Shown here piece by piece: positions 44,337 to 54,060 of a stretch of DNA of 64,000 nucleotides; position 1 is the stretch's first letter; each line of letters begins with the position of its first letter. A program made the position numbers and the translations under genes. The notes under the pieces are model-generated. The model saw only the letters and a program-made list of their open reading frames with translations. It had not been told where the DNA came from and searched no databases. Source of the DNA: Woeseiaceae bacterium (GTDB lineage Bacteria; Pseudomonadota; Gammaproteobacteria; Steroidobacterales; Woeseiaceae); NCBI GenBank assembly GCA_021773035.1, contig JAJFKU010000069.1, positions 34,091-98,090 on the forward strand. Reading direction: 5' to 3'.

Positions 44337-45446
44337 ATGAGAATTGTTAGGGTTGATATTTACAAGCTGAATATTCCGTTCCTCACCCCGCTAAAAGTCG
44401 CACTTGGTGTAATTGAAGGCGCGAAAAACGTCGCCATTCGAATCGTTACTGACTCTGAAATCGTTGGCTGGGGTGAGGCAAGTCCGTTTCCGGCTATTAC
44501 CGGAGATAGCCAAGAGGGCAGCTATCTAATGTCCCGGCGACTAGCCGTCGAAATAGTTGGTAAAGATCCTTTGGCCATTGAAGATAGGATTCGCGAGATC
44601 AATATGATCACCGTATCTGAGCCGTCGATCCGATCGGCGTTCGATATGGCGCTCTACGATATATTAGCTAAAGCGGCGAAACTGCCTTTGTATCAACTAT
44701 TCGGTGGAGGAAAACGAACGATTCGTACGAGCCTTACAATTGGACTGCAGGACACGGTGGAACAGACGGTGGCTCGAGCAGAAAACATTCTGACTCTAGG
44801 ATTTGAGGCTTTGAAACTCAAGGTGGGACGACCCGGTCTGGAGGATGTCGCCCATGTGAAAGCTGTGCGCGAACTGGCGGGCCCGGATGTTCAACTCAAA
44901 ATTGATAGCAATCAAGGTTGGGATTATCCAACTGCTGTAGCAAATATTCGAGCAATGACGTCCTTCAACCTTCAATATTCGGAACAACCCATTGCCGCAT
45001 GGGACCTAGAAAACCTCAAACGCTTGAGAGACAAAGTCCGGATACCGATTTGCGCGGACGAATCCATGTTTGACGATAAGGATGCTCTAAAGCTCATGGC
45101 TATCGGTGCTGCAGACTACTTAAATATCAAATTAGGTAAAGCTGGGGGTTTACATACAGCCCTCAAAATCAATGCCATTGCCGAGGCCGCGGGTTGCAAG
45201 TGCATGGTAGGTTGTTTTGGAGAATCTCGTTTGGCTCTAAGCGCGGCTACTCATTTGACGATGGCGCGGCCTAACATTTGTTTTCACGATTTGGATTCTG
45301 CGTTCCTCCTCAAAGATGATCCGGTTGAGGGCGGTATGAGCTACGACAAAGAAACAGGTGGACTGATTCAACTCAGCGATGATCCGGGGCACGGCGCAGC
45401 ATTTGATGAAAGCTATCTGGAGGGACGGGTCAGTGTTGAATCTTAA
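44337..45446 (+). CDS. Enolase-superfamily enzyme, dipeptide-epimerase-like
   Basis: MLE/MR-type barrel, 369 residues. The acid-base lysines are K160/K162 (KLKVG) and K265 (NIKLGKAGG); metal ligands are D190 (KIDSNQGWD), E216 (YSEQPIAAWD) and D241 (CADESMF). A DxD pair at 318-320 (HDLDSAFLL), the hallmark of dipeptide epimerases such as L-Ala-D/L-Glu epimerase, is present. Muconate cycloisomerase-like use cannot be excluded. It is followed by an M19 dipeptidase homologue, which strengthens a link to dipeptides or N-acyl amino acids. The start ATG 44337 lies 94 bases after the receptor stop. Confidence 0.8.
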   Translation: MRIVRVDIYKLNIPFLTPLKVALGVIEGAKNVAIRIVTDSEIVGWGEASPFPAITGDSQEGSYLMSRRLAVEIVGKDPLAIEDRIREINMITVSEPSIRSAFDMALYDILAKAAKLPLYQLFGGGKRTIRTSLTIGLQDTVEQTVARAENILTLGFEALKLKVGRPGLEDVAHVKAVRELAGPDVQLKIDSNQGWDYPTAVANIRAMTSFNLQYSEQPIAAWDLENLKRLRDKVRIPICADESMFDDKDALKLMAIGAADYLNIKLGKAGGLHTALKINAIAEAAGCKCMVGCFGESRLALSAATHLTMARPNICFHDLDSAFLLKDDPVEGGMSYDKETGGLIQLSDDPGHGAAFDESYLEGRVSVES

Positions 45447-46015
45447 GCGGGAAGATTTCTGTCCCGAGCTCTTGTGAGATGGAATCATGTCCACGTAAGC
45501 TGGTAGGTAGGGTCGGCATTAGTAGGCTTCTTGTATGGGGCGGATATTTGACAAATGGTTGGATGAAAATAGGTAGTAGTAATGTCGAGAGCAGATTACC
45601 TCAAAAGGGCTGTTTCGGTGGCAATGTCGGTTCTTTGCTTACAAGTCGCGCGAGGAAATTTCGAAAAGAACATTGCCCCTTCACCGACAGGTATTGAACA
45701 GGCAATTGACTATCTTTGCCATCGGGCCAAAGCGATTGGCGAAAATTACAAGCGTCTTAGTCGATTCGATAACTTCGGGACGGGTCATGCGCAAGTGTAC
45801 GGGGTGATTTGGCGACGATAACTCTCTCTTAACGGAGTTTTTCGGCGGCAAGTATGAAGGCGCAACCAAAGGCCGGACAATTTGGAACACAGCGTGTACG
45901 AGACGTCGTTTACCATTAGTTTTGTTTGAGCCCTAGTTTACTTGTAGTGTTGTTCCGCACGGAAGTGAAGTGAAAATGGGTACTAACGGTGCCCGCACGT
46001 AAAGGTAATAGATGA
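45447..46015. other. Noncoding stretch between epimerase-like and M19 genes
   Basis: About 570 bases with several overlapping short frames on both strands (for example 45582-45821) and none with a family pattern. It may contain decayed coding sequence, but I cannot identify it. Confidence 0.4.
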
Positions 46016-47059
46016 ATGAACGGTATCTCGAAGAGAACCAGCAGTATAGTAAACGAAGCGATTATAGTGGATGTAACGGTACCGATGTTGCCGGTGCATT
46101 TCTACAATCCTGCAGCGGAGAACACGAACTTCCAGAAGTTTATTGATGAATATATTGATGCAGGAGTAACTTGGATATCGCTAACAGCGTCTCTCGATGG
46201 CGTCAATTCAATAGGAACGGCCGTGAAAGCCATTGCTGCCACTCGAAATTATATCTTGCGCCGATCCGATAGGTTCTTACTTGTCCAGACGGTTCAAGAT
46301 GTCCACCGGGCGAAAACCGAGGGCAAGCTTGGAATCAATTTTAACCTCCAAGGCACAAACGCTCTACTGGGAGACTTGAATCTAGTCGAAACCTATCGTC
46401 ATCTTGGCGTCGGCCATATGCTTATGGCATACAATCAAGCGAATATGGCTGGAGACGGTTGTCACGAAAAGACGAACGGCGGGCTTACTCAGTTTGGCGA
46501 GCGATTGATAGCCGAGATGAACCGTGTGGGCATGATAGTTGATGCGACTCATACAGGCTATCGTACGACGTTGGATATGTGTGAGGTTTCGAGTGCACCG
46601 GTTATCTTCTCCCATTCCAATGCTCGTGCTTTGGTTGATCATGAACGCAATATTTCGGATGAGCAGATTAGAGCCTGTGCGAAGACGGGGGGTATTATCG
46701 GAATAGTGGGCTTGGGTCTTTTTCTGACTGACGAGCGCGAAAACGTATCGGCAGAAGCAATAATCCATCATATCGATCATGTGGTTAACCTGGTTGGCCC
46801 AACGCATGTTGGTCTGGGTCTAGACTACGTGGGCACTTTTACACCAGAACAAGATCAGGCGCATTTGGAATTCTATCGTGCACATCCAGAGACATATCCA
46901 GTATCGCAGCGCTACGTCGATGGGCCTCTGAGGTTTGCCCGACCTAGAGTTATCCCTGAGATTGCCGAGCAATTGCTGAATAAGGGTTATACGGAAGGCC
47001 ACGTGCGTGGAATATTGGGAGAGAATTTTTTGCGCGTCTGCGGTGAAGTATGGACGTAG
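46016..47059 (+). CDS. M19 (membrane dipeptidase) family protein with altered metal site
   Basis: The 347 residues follow the renal-dipeptidase fold: LGVGHMLMAYNQANMAGDG, GLTQFGERLIAEMNRVGMIV, H179 in VDATHTGY, H200 in VIFSHSNAR and D270 in VGLGLDYVG. Three usual ligands are absent: the N-terminal HxD (normally DGHNDT-like) reads IIVDVTVPMLP here, and the bridging Glu (normally in an IEG-type motif) is Q112 in FNLQGTNAL. So one zinc site is gone in part or whole. The family cleaves dipeptides, including D-containing ones. The protein may use one metal, or bind rather than cleave. GTG/ATG choice: ATG 46016. Confidence 0.78.
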   Translation: MNGISKRTSSIVNEAIIVDVTVPMLPVHFYNPAAENTNFQKFIDEYIDAGVTWISLTASLDGVNSIGTAVKAIAATRNYILRRSDRFLLVQTVQDVHRAKTEGKLGINFNLQGTNALLGDLNLVETYRHLGVGHMLMAYNQANMAGDGCHEKTNGGLTQFGERLIAEMNRVGMIVDATHTGYRTTLDMCEVSSAPVIFSHSNARALVDHERNISDEQIRACAKTGGIIGIVGLGLFLTDERENVSAEAIIHHIDHVVNLVGPTHVGLGLDYVGTFTPEQDQAHLEFYRAHPETYPVSQRYVDGPLRFARPRVIPEIAEQLLNKGYTEGHVRGILGENFLRVCGEVWT

Positions 47060-47161
47060 GTAACAAAGATTTTCGGATACTTCTATTGGCAGTGAATACT
47101 GCCTTGTTCCTACGTGTGTCGGAAAATCACTTGGACGGTGGAGCGGTGCGGAGTAGTCGGC

Positions 47162-48646
47162 GTGAATGATATTTCTCACAGAACAGAAAACTATCAAATT
47201 GATATCATGCCATTTATTGAAGGCGAGTTCGTCCAATCAAGTAGCGATGCGGTTGTTGAGCTATTCGATCCGGCAACTGGACGAAAATCAGTTGAAGTGC
47301 CTATAGGGGCAGAGATCGATATAGAAAAGGCTGTCAGTTCGGCGCGAGCCGCGTACGAGGATGGCCGTTGGTGCGGCAGGCCCCCTTCACAACGACGGGA
47401 GGTGCTCCTAAAGTTTGCCAATATGATTGAAGCAGCAGCGACCGAATTGGACACGCTTGACGCTCTGGATATGGGCAAGCCAATTAGCCTGCCAATGGGC
47501 GCAGTTTATGCTGCAGAATACTTGCGATACGCTGCAACAGCAATCGACAAGGTGTTCGGAGATGTCTACCAAAGCGATGAGACTACACTTGTTACGCAGC
47601 GACGTATTCCCCAGGGCGTGGTGGCTGCAGTAGTTCCATGGAACTTTCCGACTACCAATGCTGTAATAAAGCTTGCGCCAGCGCTAGCTGCAGGTAACTG
47701 CGTTGTTCTAAAGCCATCCGAAAGTTCGCCGCGGTCTTCCTTGCGGCTGGCCCAAATGGCGATTGAGGCCGGCGTAGCGCCCGGTGTACTAAATGTCGTA
47801 CCCGGCGTCGGAAGTACTGTAGGCAGAGCACTGGCACTGCACATGGACGTCGACATGCTTACCTTCACTGGATCCCCGGCTGTAGGCAAACTGATGTTGC
47901 AATACTCGGGTCAATCAAATATGAAGCTCGTTCATGCGGAGTGTGGTGGAAAATCGCCCCAAGTTGTGTTTGCTGATTTCGAAAATTTAGATACGGTAGC
48001 GGACAATGTTGCTCAGAATTTGCTTATCAATCAAGGACAGTTGTGCGTTGCCGGGACACGTCTTTTAGTACAAAAAGAGATTGAGGCCGCGCTAGTTGAA
48101 AAGGTTGCGGAACGATTTGAGTCGGTTGTTGCTGGCGACCCGCTCGAGGCTGACACTACTTTTGGGCCGTTAGTGAACCAAAAGCAAATGGAAAAAGTGC
48201 TGACGTACATCGATGAAGGCAATCAATGCGGCGCGCAGCTCGTATGTGGCGGCGGCCGACTGCGAGAGGAAAGTGGGGGCTTTTTTGTTGCACCAACACT
48301 GTTTAGGCAGGTTCCTCCTAGCTCAACGATTGCACAAGACGAGATTTTCGGTCCGGTGCTATCTGTCTCTGCTTTTTCGACAATGGAAGAAGCAATTCAT
48401 CTCGCGAACTCCACTATATACGGCCTATTCGCAACTATTTGGACAACACAGTTATCAACGGGAATGAAAATGGCCAAGGGCGTACGTTCAAACGTTGTTG
48501 TAAACGCTTGTTGCCCAGTTGGCGAGGGACCAGGTTTTGCACTCAGCACCGAGCCTTACGGTCAGTCGGGCGTTGGGGTGGAAAGCGGTTTGACAGGTCT
48601 AGAATCATATTTGCGTCGCCAACTAGTCTGGTTCAACCATGGCTGA
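47162..48646 (+). CDS. NAD(P)-dependent aldehyde dehydrogenase
   Basis: ALDH superfamily, 494 residues from GTG 47162 (GGAG upstream). The catalytic cysteine is C295 in NQGQLCVAGTR, the general base Glu lies in HAECGGKSPQVVF near 260, and NAD motifs include VVPWNFPTTN and FTGSPAVGK. The closest general type is the PuuC/gamma-glutamyl or betaine-aldehyde group, but the substrate cannot be told. The frame is open from 47114 without a better start. It would oxidise an aldehyde made elsewhere in the cluster. Confidence 0.9.
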   Translation: MNDISHRTENYQIDIMPFIEGEFVQSSSDAVVELFDPATGRKSVEVPIGAEIDIEKAVSSARAAYEDGRWCGRPPSQRREVLLKFANMIEAAATELDTLDALDMGKPISLPMGAVYAAEYLRYAATAIDKVFGDVYQSDETTLVTQRRIPQGVVAAVVPWNFPTTNAVIKLAPALAAGNCVVLKPSESSPRSSLRLAQMAIEAGVAPGVLNVVPGVGSTVGRALALHMDVDMLTFTGSPAVGKLMLQYSGQSNMKLVHAECGGKSPQVVFADFENLDTVADNVAQNLLINQGQLCVAGTRLLVQKEIEAALVEKVAERFESVVAGDPLEADTTFGPLVNQKQMEKVLTYIDEGNQCGAQLVCGGGRLREESGGFFVAPTLFRQVPPSSTIAQDEIFGPVLSVSAFSTMEEAIHLANSTIYGLFATIWTTQLSTGMKMAKGVRSNVVVNACCPVGEGPGFALSTEPYGQSGVGVESGLTGLESYLRRQLVWFNHG

Positions 48647-48680
48647 GGTTGCCTAATATTGTCGCCCGTTACAGAATTCA

Positions 48681-50045
48681 ATGGAGAGTGTGTCCTTGCC
48701 GAATAAGGACGTGACTGTAGCGCAACAGGTCATTTACGCAACGCCGACGAGCTTAACGTGGTTTTTGGGTGCGCCGATTCTTTTCGTGCTGCCCGGCATG
48801 TATGCAAAGCACTTTGGTTTAGCATTGACCAGTATTGCGACAGTGATCCTAATTTCTCGTCTGTTTGATGCGATCACCGATCCGATCATTGGCTACATTT
48901 CCGATAAACTTAGGCAAAGAACAGGTACCCGCAAGGTAATAATTGCGGCTGGCGTGGTTTGTTTACTCGTTGGCTCCTATTTGTTGTTCGTACCCCTAGT
49001 GGAGGTAACGGCAACCTATTATCTACTGTCCCACCTCGTTTTCTATATGGGCTGGACGCTGTTTGAAGTGCCGCATCTTGCTTGGGGAGGCGAGTTAGCA
49101 CGCGACTACCAGAGCAAAACTCGCTTATACAAAATACGTTGGTTGTTCGCGTCCTCTGGCGTTTTGTTGTTTTATTCCATACCGCTGATGGGCATTTTTA
49201 AGTCTACTGAATTTACACTAGACATGTTGGAGTGGTCGGTAATCTTATGCGCTATTTTGGCCGTGCCAACCCTAATTCTTTGTATAAAGATGGTGCCGAA
49301 TGGATATGCGATCGAAGCATCGAAAAGAGACTCATTTCGTTCGCTAGCATCCTCAATTCTAAGAAATAGTCCGCTGTTAATTTTTCTTGCCGCATTCATG
49401 GTCTTGAGCATTGGCATGGGAATGTGGGTTGGAACAACGTTCATTTATATCGATGCGTACCTGGGACTGGGCGAATCAATGGCCCTTGTTCTTGCTGTGA
49501 TGACGTTAACGTCAATTATTTCTATAGAAGTCTGGTCGAGAATCGCAATTCGATATGGCAAGAAATGGGCATGGGGCCTTGGGATGATTGTAGGTGCGGC
49601 CGGTCTCGCGAGTTTGGGGTTTCTTGAGTCAGGCGGGAACGCAATATTTCATCTAATGATATCGATGAGTGCCGTTTATTGCTCATTTGCATGCACACAA
49701 ACGATCGCTCCTTCTGTTCTGTCAGACATCGTTGACTACAGTACGCTGAAGTTCGGCAATAATCGTGGCGGCGCCTTTTTTTCAGTCTACCTAATCGTCA
49801 CAAAGGCAAGCATGAGTGTCGGTACAGCGTTGAGTTTAGCAATAGCAGGCTGGTACCAAATGGATCCGACAGAAACGTCCCATTCGGAACAAAGTTTGTT
49901 TGGGCTATTCCTGTCCATATCCTATATTCCTGCGTTACTTTTGCTGCTTTCCATTGCACTGATCAACCATTTGCCAATCGATGTGCGTCGCCATGAAATA
50001 ATTCGACGTCGTCTTGATTCGTTAAACGACAGACGCTGCGAATAA
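48681..50045 (+). CDS. GPH-family (MelB-like) sugar/cation symporter
   Basis: Major-facilitator protein of 454 residues and about 12 transmembrane helices. The GPH signature is clear near residues 55-80: SRLFDAITDPIIGYISDKLR, then TGTRKVII, and the second repeat holds SDIVDYSTLKFGNNRGGAFF. GPH carriers move glycosides, hexuronides and related compounds with Na+ or H+. It would take up the product released at the surface or periplasm by other cluster enzymes. Confidence 0.88.
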   Translation: MESVSLPNKDVTVAQQVIYATPTSLTWFLGAPILFVLPGMYAKHFGLALTSIATVILISRLFDAITDPIIGYISDKLRQRTGTRKVIIAAGVVCLLVGSYLLFVPLVEVTATYYLLSHLVFYMGWTLFEVPHLAWGGELARDYQSKTRLYKIRWLFASSGVLLFYSIPLMGIFKSTEFTLDMLEWSVILCAILAVPTLILCIKMVPNGYAIEASKRDSFRSLASSILRNSPLLIFLAAFMVLSIGMGMWVGTTFIYIDAYLGLGESMALVLAVMTLTSIISIEVWSRIAIRYGKKWAWGLGMIVGAAGLASLGFLESGGNAIFHLMISMSAVYCSFACTQTIAPSVLSDIVDYSTLKFGNNRGGAFFSVYLIVTKASMSVGTALSLAIAGWYQMDPTETSHSEQSLFGLFLSISYIPALLLLLSIALINHLPIDVRRHEIIRRRLDSLNDRRCE

Positions 50046-50102
50046 TCAAGTCGGTACATGACGCACATAAAGACACTATTATATTCTGCGAGGTAACAAC
50101 TA

Positions 50103-50627
50103 GTGACGAACTACGACGAGGAAAATACGGTATTTAATGGACACTATGAAGTGGAAGTGATCATTGATCGGCCCGTTGCGGGTGTTTGGACTCAATATCT
50201 AGATATAGGGTCCTGGGTCACGAGTCACGACATAGAGAATGTTTATGGTACGCCCGGCACTGTGGGTTCAATTACGCGTGTATCTTTCAAAAAAGCGAAA
50301 GAGATGGATATGCCGCCTACGCATCATCACTATTGTAAAATAGTAGAAATGGAGAGAGAAAAGTACTATCTACTCAAGACTTACTCTGAAAAAGGTGGTA
50401 GCTATGGCGTCAATTTGACGGCGTTCGACGATGCGAAATTCAGTAGCTGCAATGGCAAGACGAAAATCGTTTTTTCTGTATACCTTGAAATGGTCGCAGA
50501 ATCAATTGCCAATGAGACAGACCCTATCAACCTCGATGTTAGTCGCGATGGCATGATTCAAAACCTGGAAAACCTAAAGCGGATTTGTGAACGTAACTTG
50601 CCATCGTGCATTGAGAATGAATCATGA
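50103..50627 (+). CDS. SRPBCC-family protein
   Basis: The 174-residue product from GTG 50103 has the START/Bet v1-like layout: NGHYEVEVIIDRPVAGVWTQ for strand 1 and helix 1, then SWVTSHDIENVYGTPGTVGS, and a long C-terminal helix. It is a hydrophobic-ligand-binding or cyclase/aromatase-like protein without a visible signal peptide, so cytoplasmic. Stop overlaps the next start. It resembles its neighbour in both the strand-helix start and the GTPGTVGS/GVRGETGEI region, so the two may be paralogues. Confidence 0.75.
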   Translation: MTNYDEENTVFNGHYEVEVIIDRPVAGVWTQYLDIGSWVTSHDIENVYGTPGTVGSITRVSFKKAKEMDMPPTHHHYCKIVEMEREKYYLLKTYSEKGGSYGVNLTAFDDAKFSSCNGKTKIVFSVYLEMVAESIANETDPINLDVSRDGMIQNLENLKRICERNLPSCIENES

Positions 50628-51244
50628 CATACGAAGCGCCAAATAGGCCGCGATCGGCAATAACGTTCGTAGCATTATTGGTGTTAGCGTCTTGCCAGGC
50701 GGCTTGTATTTCGCCAAGAATAGATGCAGAAGTTGGAAACAACGCGCAGCCGCAATTCGTGACGTTCGACCAACTCCTCCATATACATTTCACTCTAGAA
50801 TATCCTATTGCACAAGTATGGCCTTATGTAATAGGTATAGAAAGCTGGATCAAAGCAAACCCTATAGAATCAATTGCGGGCGTACGTGGAGAAACTGGTG
50901 AAATTATCAAAATTTCGGTCTTGACCAACGACAACAAGAAACACGAGTATTTCGCCGAAGTGATACAAGTGCTACCGAGGCAAAAGTTGGTCATGAAGTA
51001 CCTTCCCGTGAAATCGACGTCAGGTGTTATTGAAGGTTTGTATGGTTACGATGTTTATGAGCTCGAAGAGATTAATGGAATTACTCAGGTTTCGTTCCAG
51101 ACCTATCAAGAATACGGTACCAGCAAGATGTCCGGAGAGGAATTTCGGGCGATTATGGAGTTGGGAATGGAGGCAAGTGAAAAAAGGTGGCTCGAGGAAT
51201 ACATACCAACGCTAAGGGCATTGTTGCGAACGGACTTGAATTAG
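50624..51244 (+). CDS. Secreted SRPBCC-like lipoprotein or signal-anchored protein
   Basis: The 206-residue product has an N-terminal hydrophobic segment (AITFVALLVLASCQAAC) with a lipobox-like LASC or QAAC, so it is likely exported. The mature part is SRPBCC-like (LLHIHFTLEYPIAQVWPYVI then GIESWIKANPIESIAGV). Exported members are uncommon. ATG overlaps the previous stop (ATGA). Function unknown; transport or binding of a hydrophobic substrate in the envelope is an inference. Confidence 0.65.
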   Translation: MTYEAPNRPRSAITFVALLVLASCQAACISPRIDAEVGNNAQPQFVTFDQLLHIHFTLEYPIAQVWPYVIGIESWIKANPIESIAGVRGETGEIIKISVLTNDNKKHEYFAEVIQVLPRQKLVMKYLPVKSTSGVIEGLYGYDVYELEEINGITQVSFQTYQEYGTSKMSGEEFRAIMELGMEASEKRWLEEYIPTLRALLRTDLN

Positions 51245-51245
51245 A

Positions 51246-53552
51246 GTGGCGTTCATAGTCAAGATAGTCACCAGCGGCCGGACCACAATGTATGTTCGGC
51301 GAGTGCAATTGCGCATCAAGCACGTAGTGATTGGTGCGAGATCTGTAGTTAGCGCACTAATCAATTCTTGCGGTAATTTCCACTACGGACGACTGAATAT
51401 TCGACTGCCGTCTCTTTCTGGCTTCCTAATTCGTGGGCTGGAGTATTTCTGGCCGCTATCGTGCGGTATCCCGTTAGCATTACTTAGTGTGACAGTTAGC
51501 GCTGCTGATGCTGACGATACGGGGCTATTTAGGAAACAGATACTTGACTGGCGAACTGCGCAAATAAGCAGTGTCAGTTCAGTTGTATCACCTAACCCGC
51601 GAATCGAGAGTATAGATGGTAGAAGTTGTGTGGTTTCTTCACTAATTAACGTTGACGTTGCAGATGAGTACGCCTTTGACATCGACGAAATTGTAGCGGT
51701 GACAATAGAATTCGATTTGGAGGGAAGCGGTAGGGATATAGTGGTTCGATATGACAAGAATGGTGAGTTTGCGGGAGTGAAGAGACTGCGGCTTCCGGCT
51801 AGAGAAGAAAGCCGATGGTATTCGCACTCTTTCTATTTCGAGCGGGCACGATTTTCAGGAAAGCACATAGGCTCGGAAATCGGCGCTATCGGCAATTTGA
51901 TAAATGGCGACTTCTATTTGGAAAGCGATAGAGAGATGGTTGTATGTGACATCAAATTGGTGAGGAACTACACTACACCCCAAGACACGGCATTTGGATA
52001 CCTTGCTCTTGACTTGATCGACGAGCACGGTAATTTTGCTCCAGGTCGAGTGGGAATCTACAATGCTTCAGGACGCATGCCATTGCCGTCGCTGGAGGCC
52101 CTTCCGATTACCTATGCGACTGGCGTATCCCGTGTAGTTACTCTGAATTCCGCAAGCATAACGTGGCCAGAAAGTAATCGACAGGCATTCTACGTGGACG
52201 GAAGCTACCGCGCACGACTACCGGTGGGACACTACGATATTGTCGCGGCCCGTGGGCATGAGTACGGGATTGTGCAAGATGAGTTTGTTGTCGAAGCAGA
52301 GAAAAAGACCAGCCTTACGATAAGTATACCTCGATGGGAAAATATGGCAGCGAGAGGTTGGTATTCTGGTGATGCTCATATTCATGTCAATCGACAGCAG
52401 GATGAGGACCACGCGATTTTTCGTACGGTGAGTTCAGCAGAAAACCTCAATGTATCGAACCTATTGCCTGTGGACCCGGAGATAACGTTCGACGGCGACG
52501 GTACGTATTTAGGCAAATATTCGAACAGTCAAAATAGTTGGGGCCCAAAATCTCGGTTTGGCGATGCACCCTTTACCCTCGTAACCGGCCAGGAAAGCCC
52601 AGCCACCTTGCGCGGCCACGTATTAATGTTAAACATCCCTCAACCCATCCTTAGTGGAGATCAGTACTTTCTCTACCATGAGTTGTTCGAGGAGTCGCAC
52701 AAACAGGGTGGATTGAATGGTTATGCTCATGCTTTTGATAGCGCGTTCTGGTCGTCAGTAACCGGCGCCGGAATGGCGCTTGATGTGCCTTACGGTTTGG
52801 TCGATTTCGTTGAAATACTGCAGTTAGGCAGCGCTAATTTAGAGATTTGGTTCGACTTTCTTAACTTGGGTTACAAGATAGCGCCGGTGGCGGGCACTGA
52901 TTTTCCCGTTCTCGATGTTCCTGGTGCGGTACGTAACTATGTTCATGTTGGCGAATCTTTCTCAACGCAGGGCTGGTTTGACGGGTTAAAGGCGGGCAGA
53001 ACCTTTGTTACGAATGGACCGATGCTGGAGTTTAATATTAATGGAGCCGGAATGGGTTCTGAAATCCATGTTGGGCCAGGAACATATCTGACGATAGAGG
53101 CAAGCGCGAAAATTGGTGCTGATTTCGCTCCACTCCAGAGCATTCAGCTGTTCCGACAAGGACGTTTGATAGCGGAGGGCTCAGCAAATAATGGCACTAC
53201 CAAGTTGAGCCTAAGGCAGAATATTGCCGCAGAGCGCGGAGGTTGGTTTGTACTCAAGGCGCAAGGTGAGAAAGTAGGCTCGACTGAGAAAGTCGTTGCA
53301 GTGAGTGCACCGATTTATGTCTATTCGGGCATTAGCGGTTTTTGCAACCCCGTTGAGATACCGACAATCGTTGCGAGATTGAGGAAACGGCTATCAGAAA
53401 TGTTGGCCAGACCGTACGATGATAATCACTGGCATGACAATTTGGTGGCATTGCAAGAGCGCGTAAAAGATGTCAATAGGAAGTACGATAATTTGATTTC
53501 ATTGGCGCTCCAACAGCGGTGCATAGGAGGTTATATGGGTACCCTCGATTGA
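51246..53552 (+). CDS. CehA/McbA-type PHP-domain metallohydrolase
   Basis: The 768-residue product begins at GTG 51246 (no ATG nearby). A hydrophobic segment (YFWPLSCGIPLALLSVTVSA, about residues 67-86) probably acts as a signal anchor, so the enzyme is likely periplasmic. The PHP motif GWYSGDAHIHV near residue 375 is that of CehA/McbA hydrolases (carbaryl and methylcarbamate hydrolases). GYAHAFDS and APVAGTDFPVLDVPG follow as later metal-site segments. Family members cleave phosphate, carbamate or amide/ester bonds. The first ~300 residues form a beta-rich domain I cannot name. It sits between the SRPBCC pair and CoA-ligase genes. Confidence 0.72.
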   Translation: MAFIVKIVTSGRTTMYVRRVQLRIKHVVIGARSVVSALINSCGNFHYGRLNIRLPSLSGFLIRGLEYFWPLSCGIPLALLSVTVSAADADDTGLFRKQILDWRTAQISSVSSVVSPNPRIESIDGRSCVVSSLINVDVADEYAFDIDEIVAVTIEFDLEGSGRDIVVRYDKNGEFAGVKRLRLPAREESRWYSHSFYFERARFSGKHIGSEIGAIGNLINGDFYLESDREMVVCDIKLVRNYTTPQDTAFGYLALDLIDEHGNFAPGRVGIYNASGRMPLPSLEALPITYATGVSRVVTLNSASITWPESNRQAFYVDGSYRARLPVGHYDIVAARGHEYGIVQDEFVVEAEKKTSLTISIPRWENMAARGWYSGDAHIHVNRQQDEDHAIFRTVSSAENLNVSNLLPVDPEITFDGDGTYLGKYSNSQNSWGPKSRFGDAPFTLVTGQESPATLRGHVLMLNIPQPILSGDQYFLYHELFEESHKQGGLNGYAHAFDSAFWSSVTGAGMALDVPYGLVDFVEILQLGSANLEIWFDFLNLGYKIAPVAGTDFPVLDVPGAVRNYVHVGESFSTQGWFDGLKAGRTFVTNGPMLEFNINGAGMGSEIHVGPGTYLTIEASAKIGADFAPLQSIQLFRQGRLIAEGSANNGTTKLSLRQNIAAERGGWFVLKAQGEKVGSTEKVVAVSAPIYVYSGISGFCNPVEIPTIVARLRKRLSEMLARPYDDNHWHDNLVALQERVKDVNRKYDNLISLALQQRCIGGYMGTLD

Positions 53553-53559
53553 CGGTTTC

Positions 53560-54060
53560 AATTTGGACTCGGTGTAGTTCAACCCACTGAGAGCGACTGC
53601 TCGGATTTCTGTGTCGACCCGATGTTGCATCGATCATGAGACCAATGATCGAGTCCGACATCAATTTGGATAGGGGTGGTGAGAATATGTCACCTTGCGG
53701 AACACTCTCGCAGGCCGCGCGCGACAGGCCTCGGTTAATATGCGTGGCTTTGATCATTCGCCGGGTGAGGTAGAGGATCAGTCGACCACAGGTATTTTCT
53801 ACGGCGAACTTCATATCGGTGCCAAATCTGTTCCTTTTGATCGAAGATGGACAGTGCAACGAAATCGCCGATTTTCGCGGGGATTTCACCACCACTCAAC
53901 CTAGCAATCTGTCTTTCGCGACTAAACCGCGTTTACCCACGCATACAAACCTACATCGATACGCCAGTTCGCTCCGCAACCTGCCGACCGAACAACACTT
54001 TTCGATGGCCTCACGAAACGCGTCGTCATTGAATTGTGGTGTGCGGCAGTGACCCGCCCA
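53560..54060 (-). pseudogene. Possible decayed reverse-transcriptase fragment
   Basis: On the minus strand one frame runs from about 54078 down to 53560 with one internal stop at about 53898. Its 3' part contains SVPQGDIFSPPLSKLMSDS, which resembles the RT box (R-G-x-P-Q-G-x-x-S-P-L-L) of non-LTR-type and group-II-like reverse transcriptases, preceded by RLILYLTRRMIKATH, like the preceding helix. No YADD catalytic box follows. I treat it as a low-confidence remnant; the frame may be chance. Confidence 0.25.

Noticed and set aside
45479..45821. Two overlapping short frames between the epimerase-like and M19 genes
   Set aside because: No family pattern and no good Shine-Dalgarno; left as unassigned noncoding sequence.
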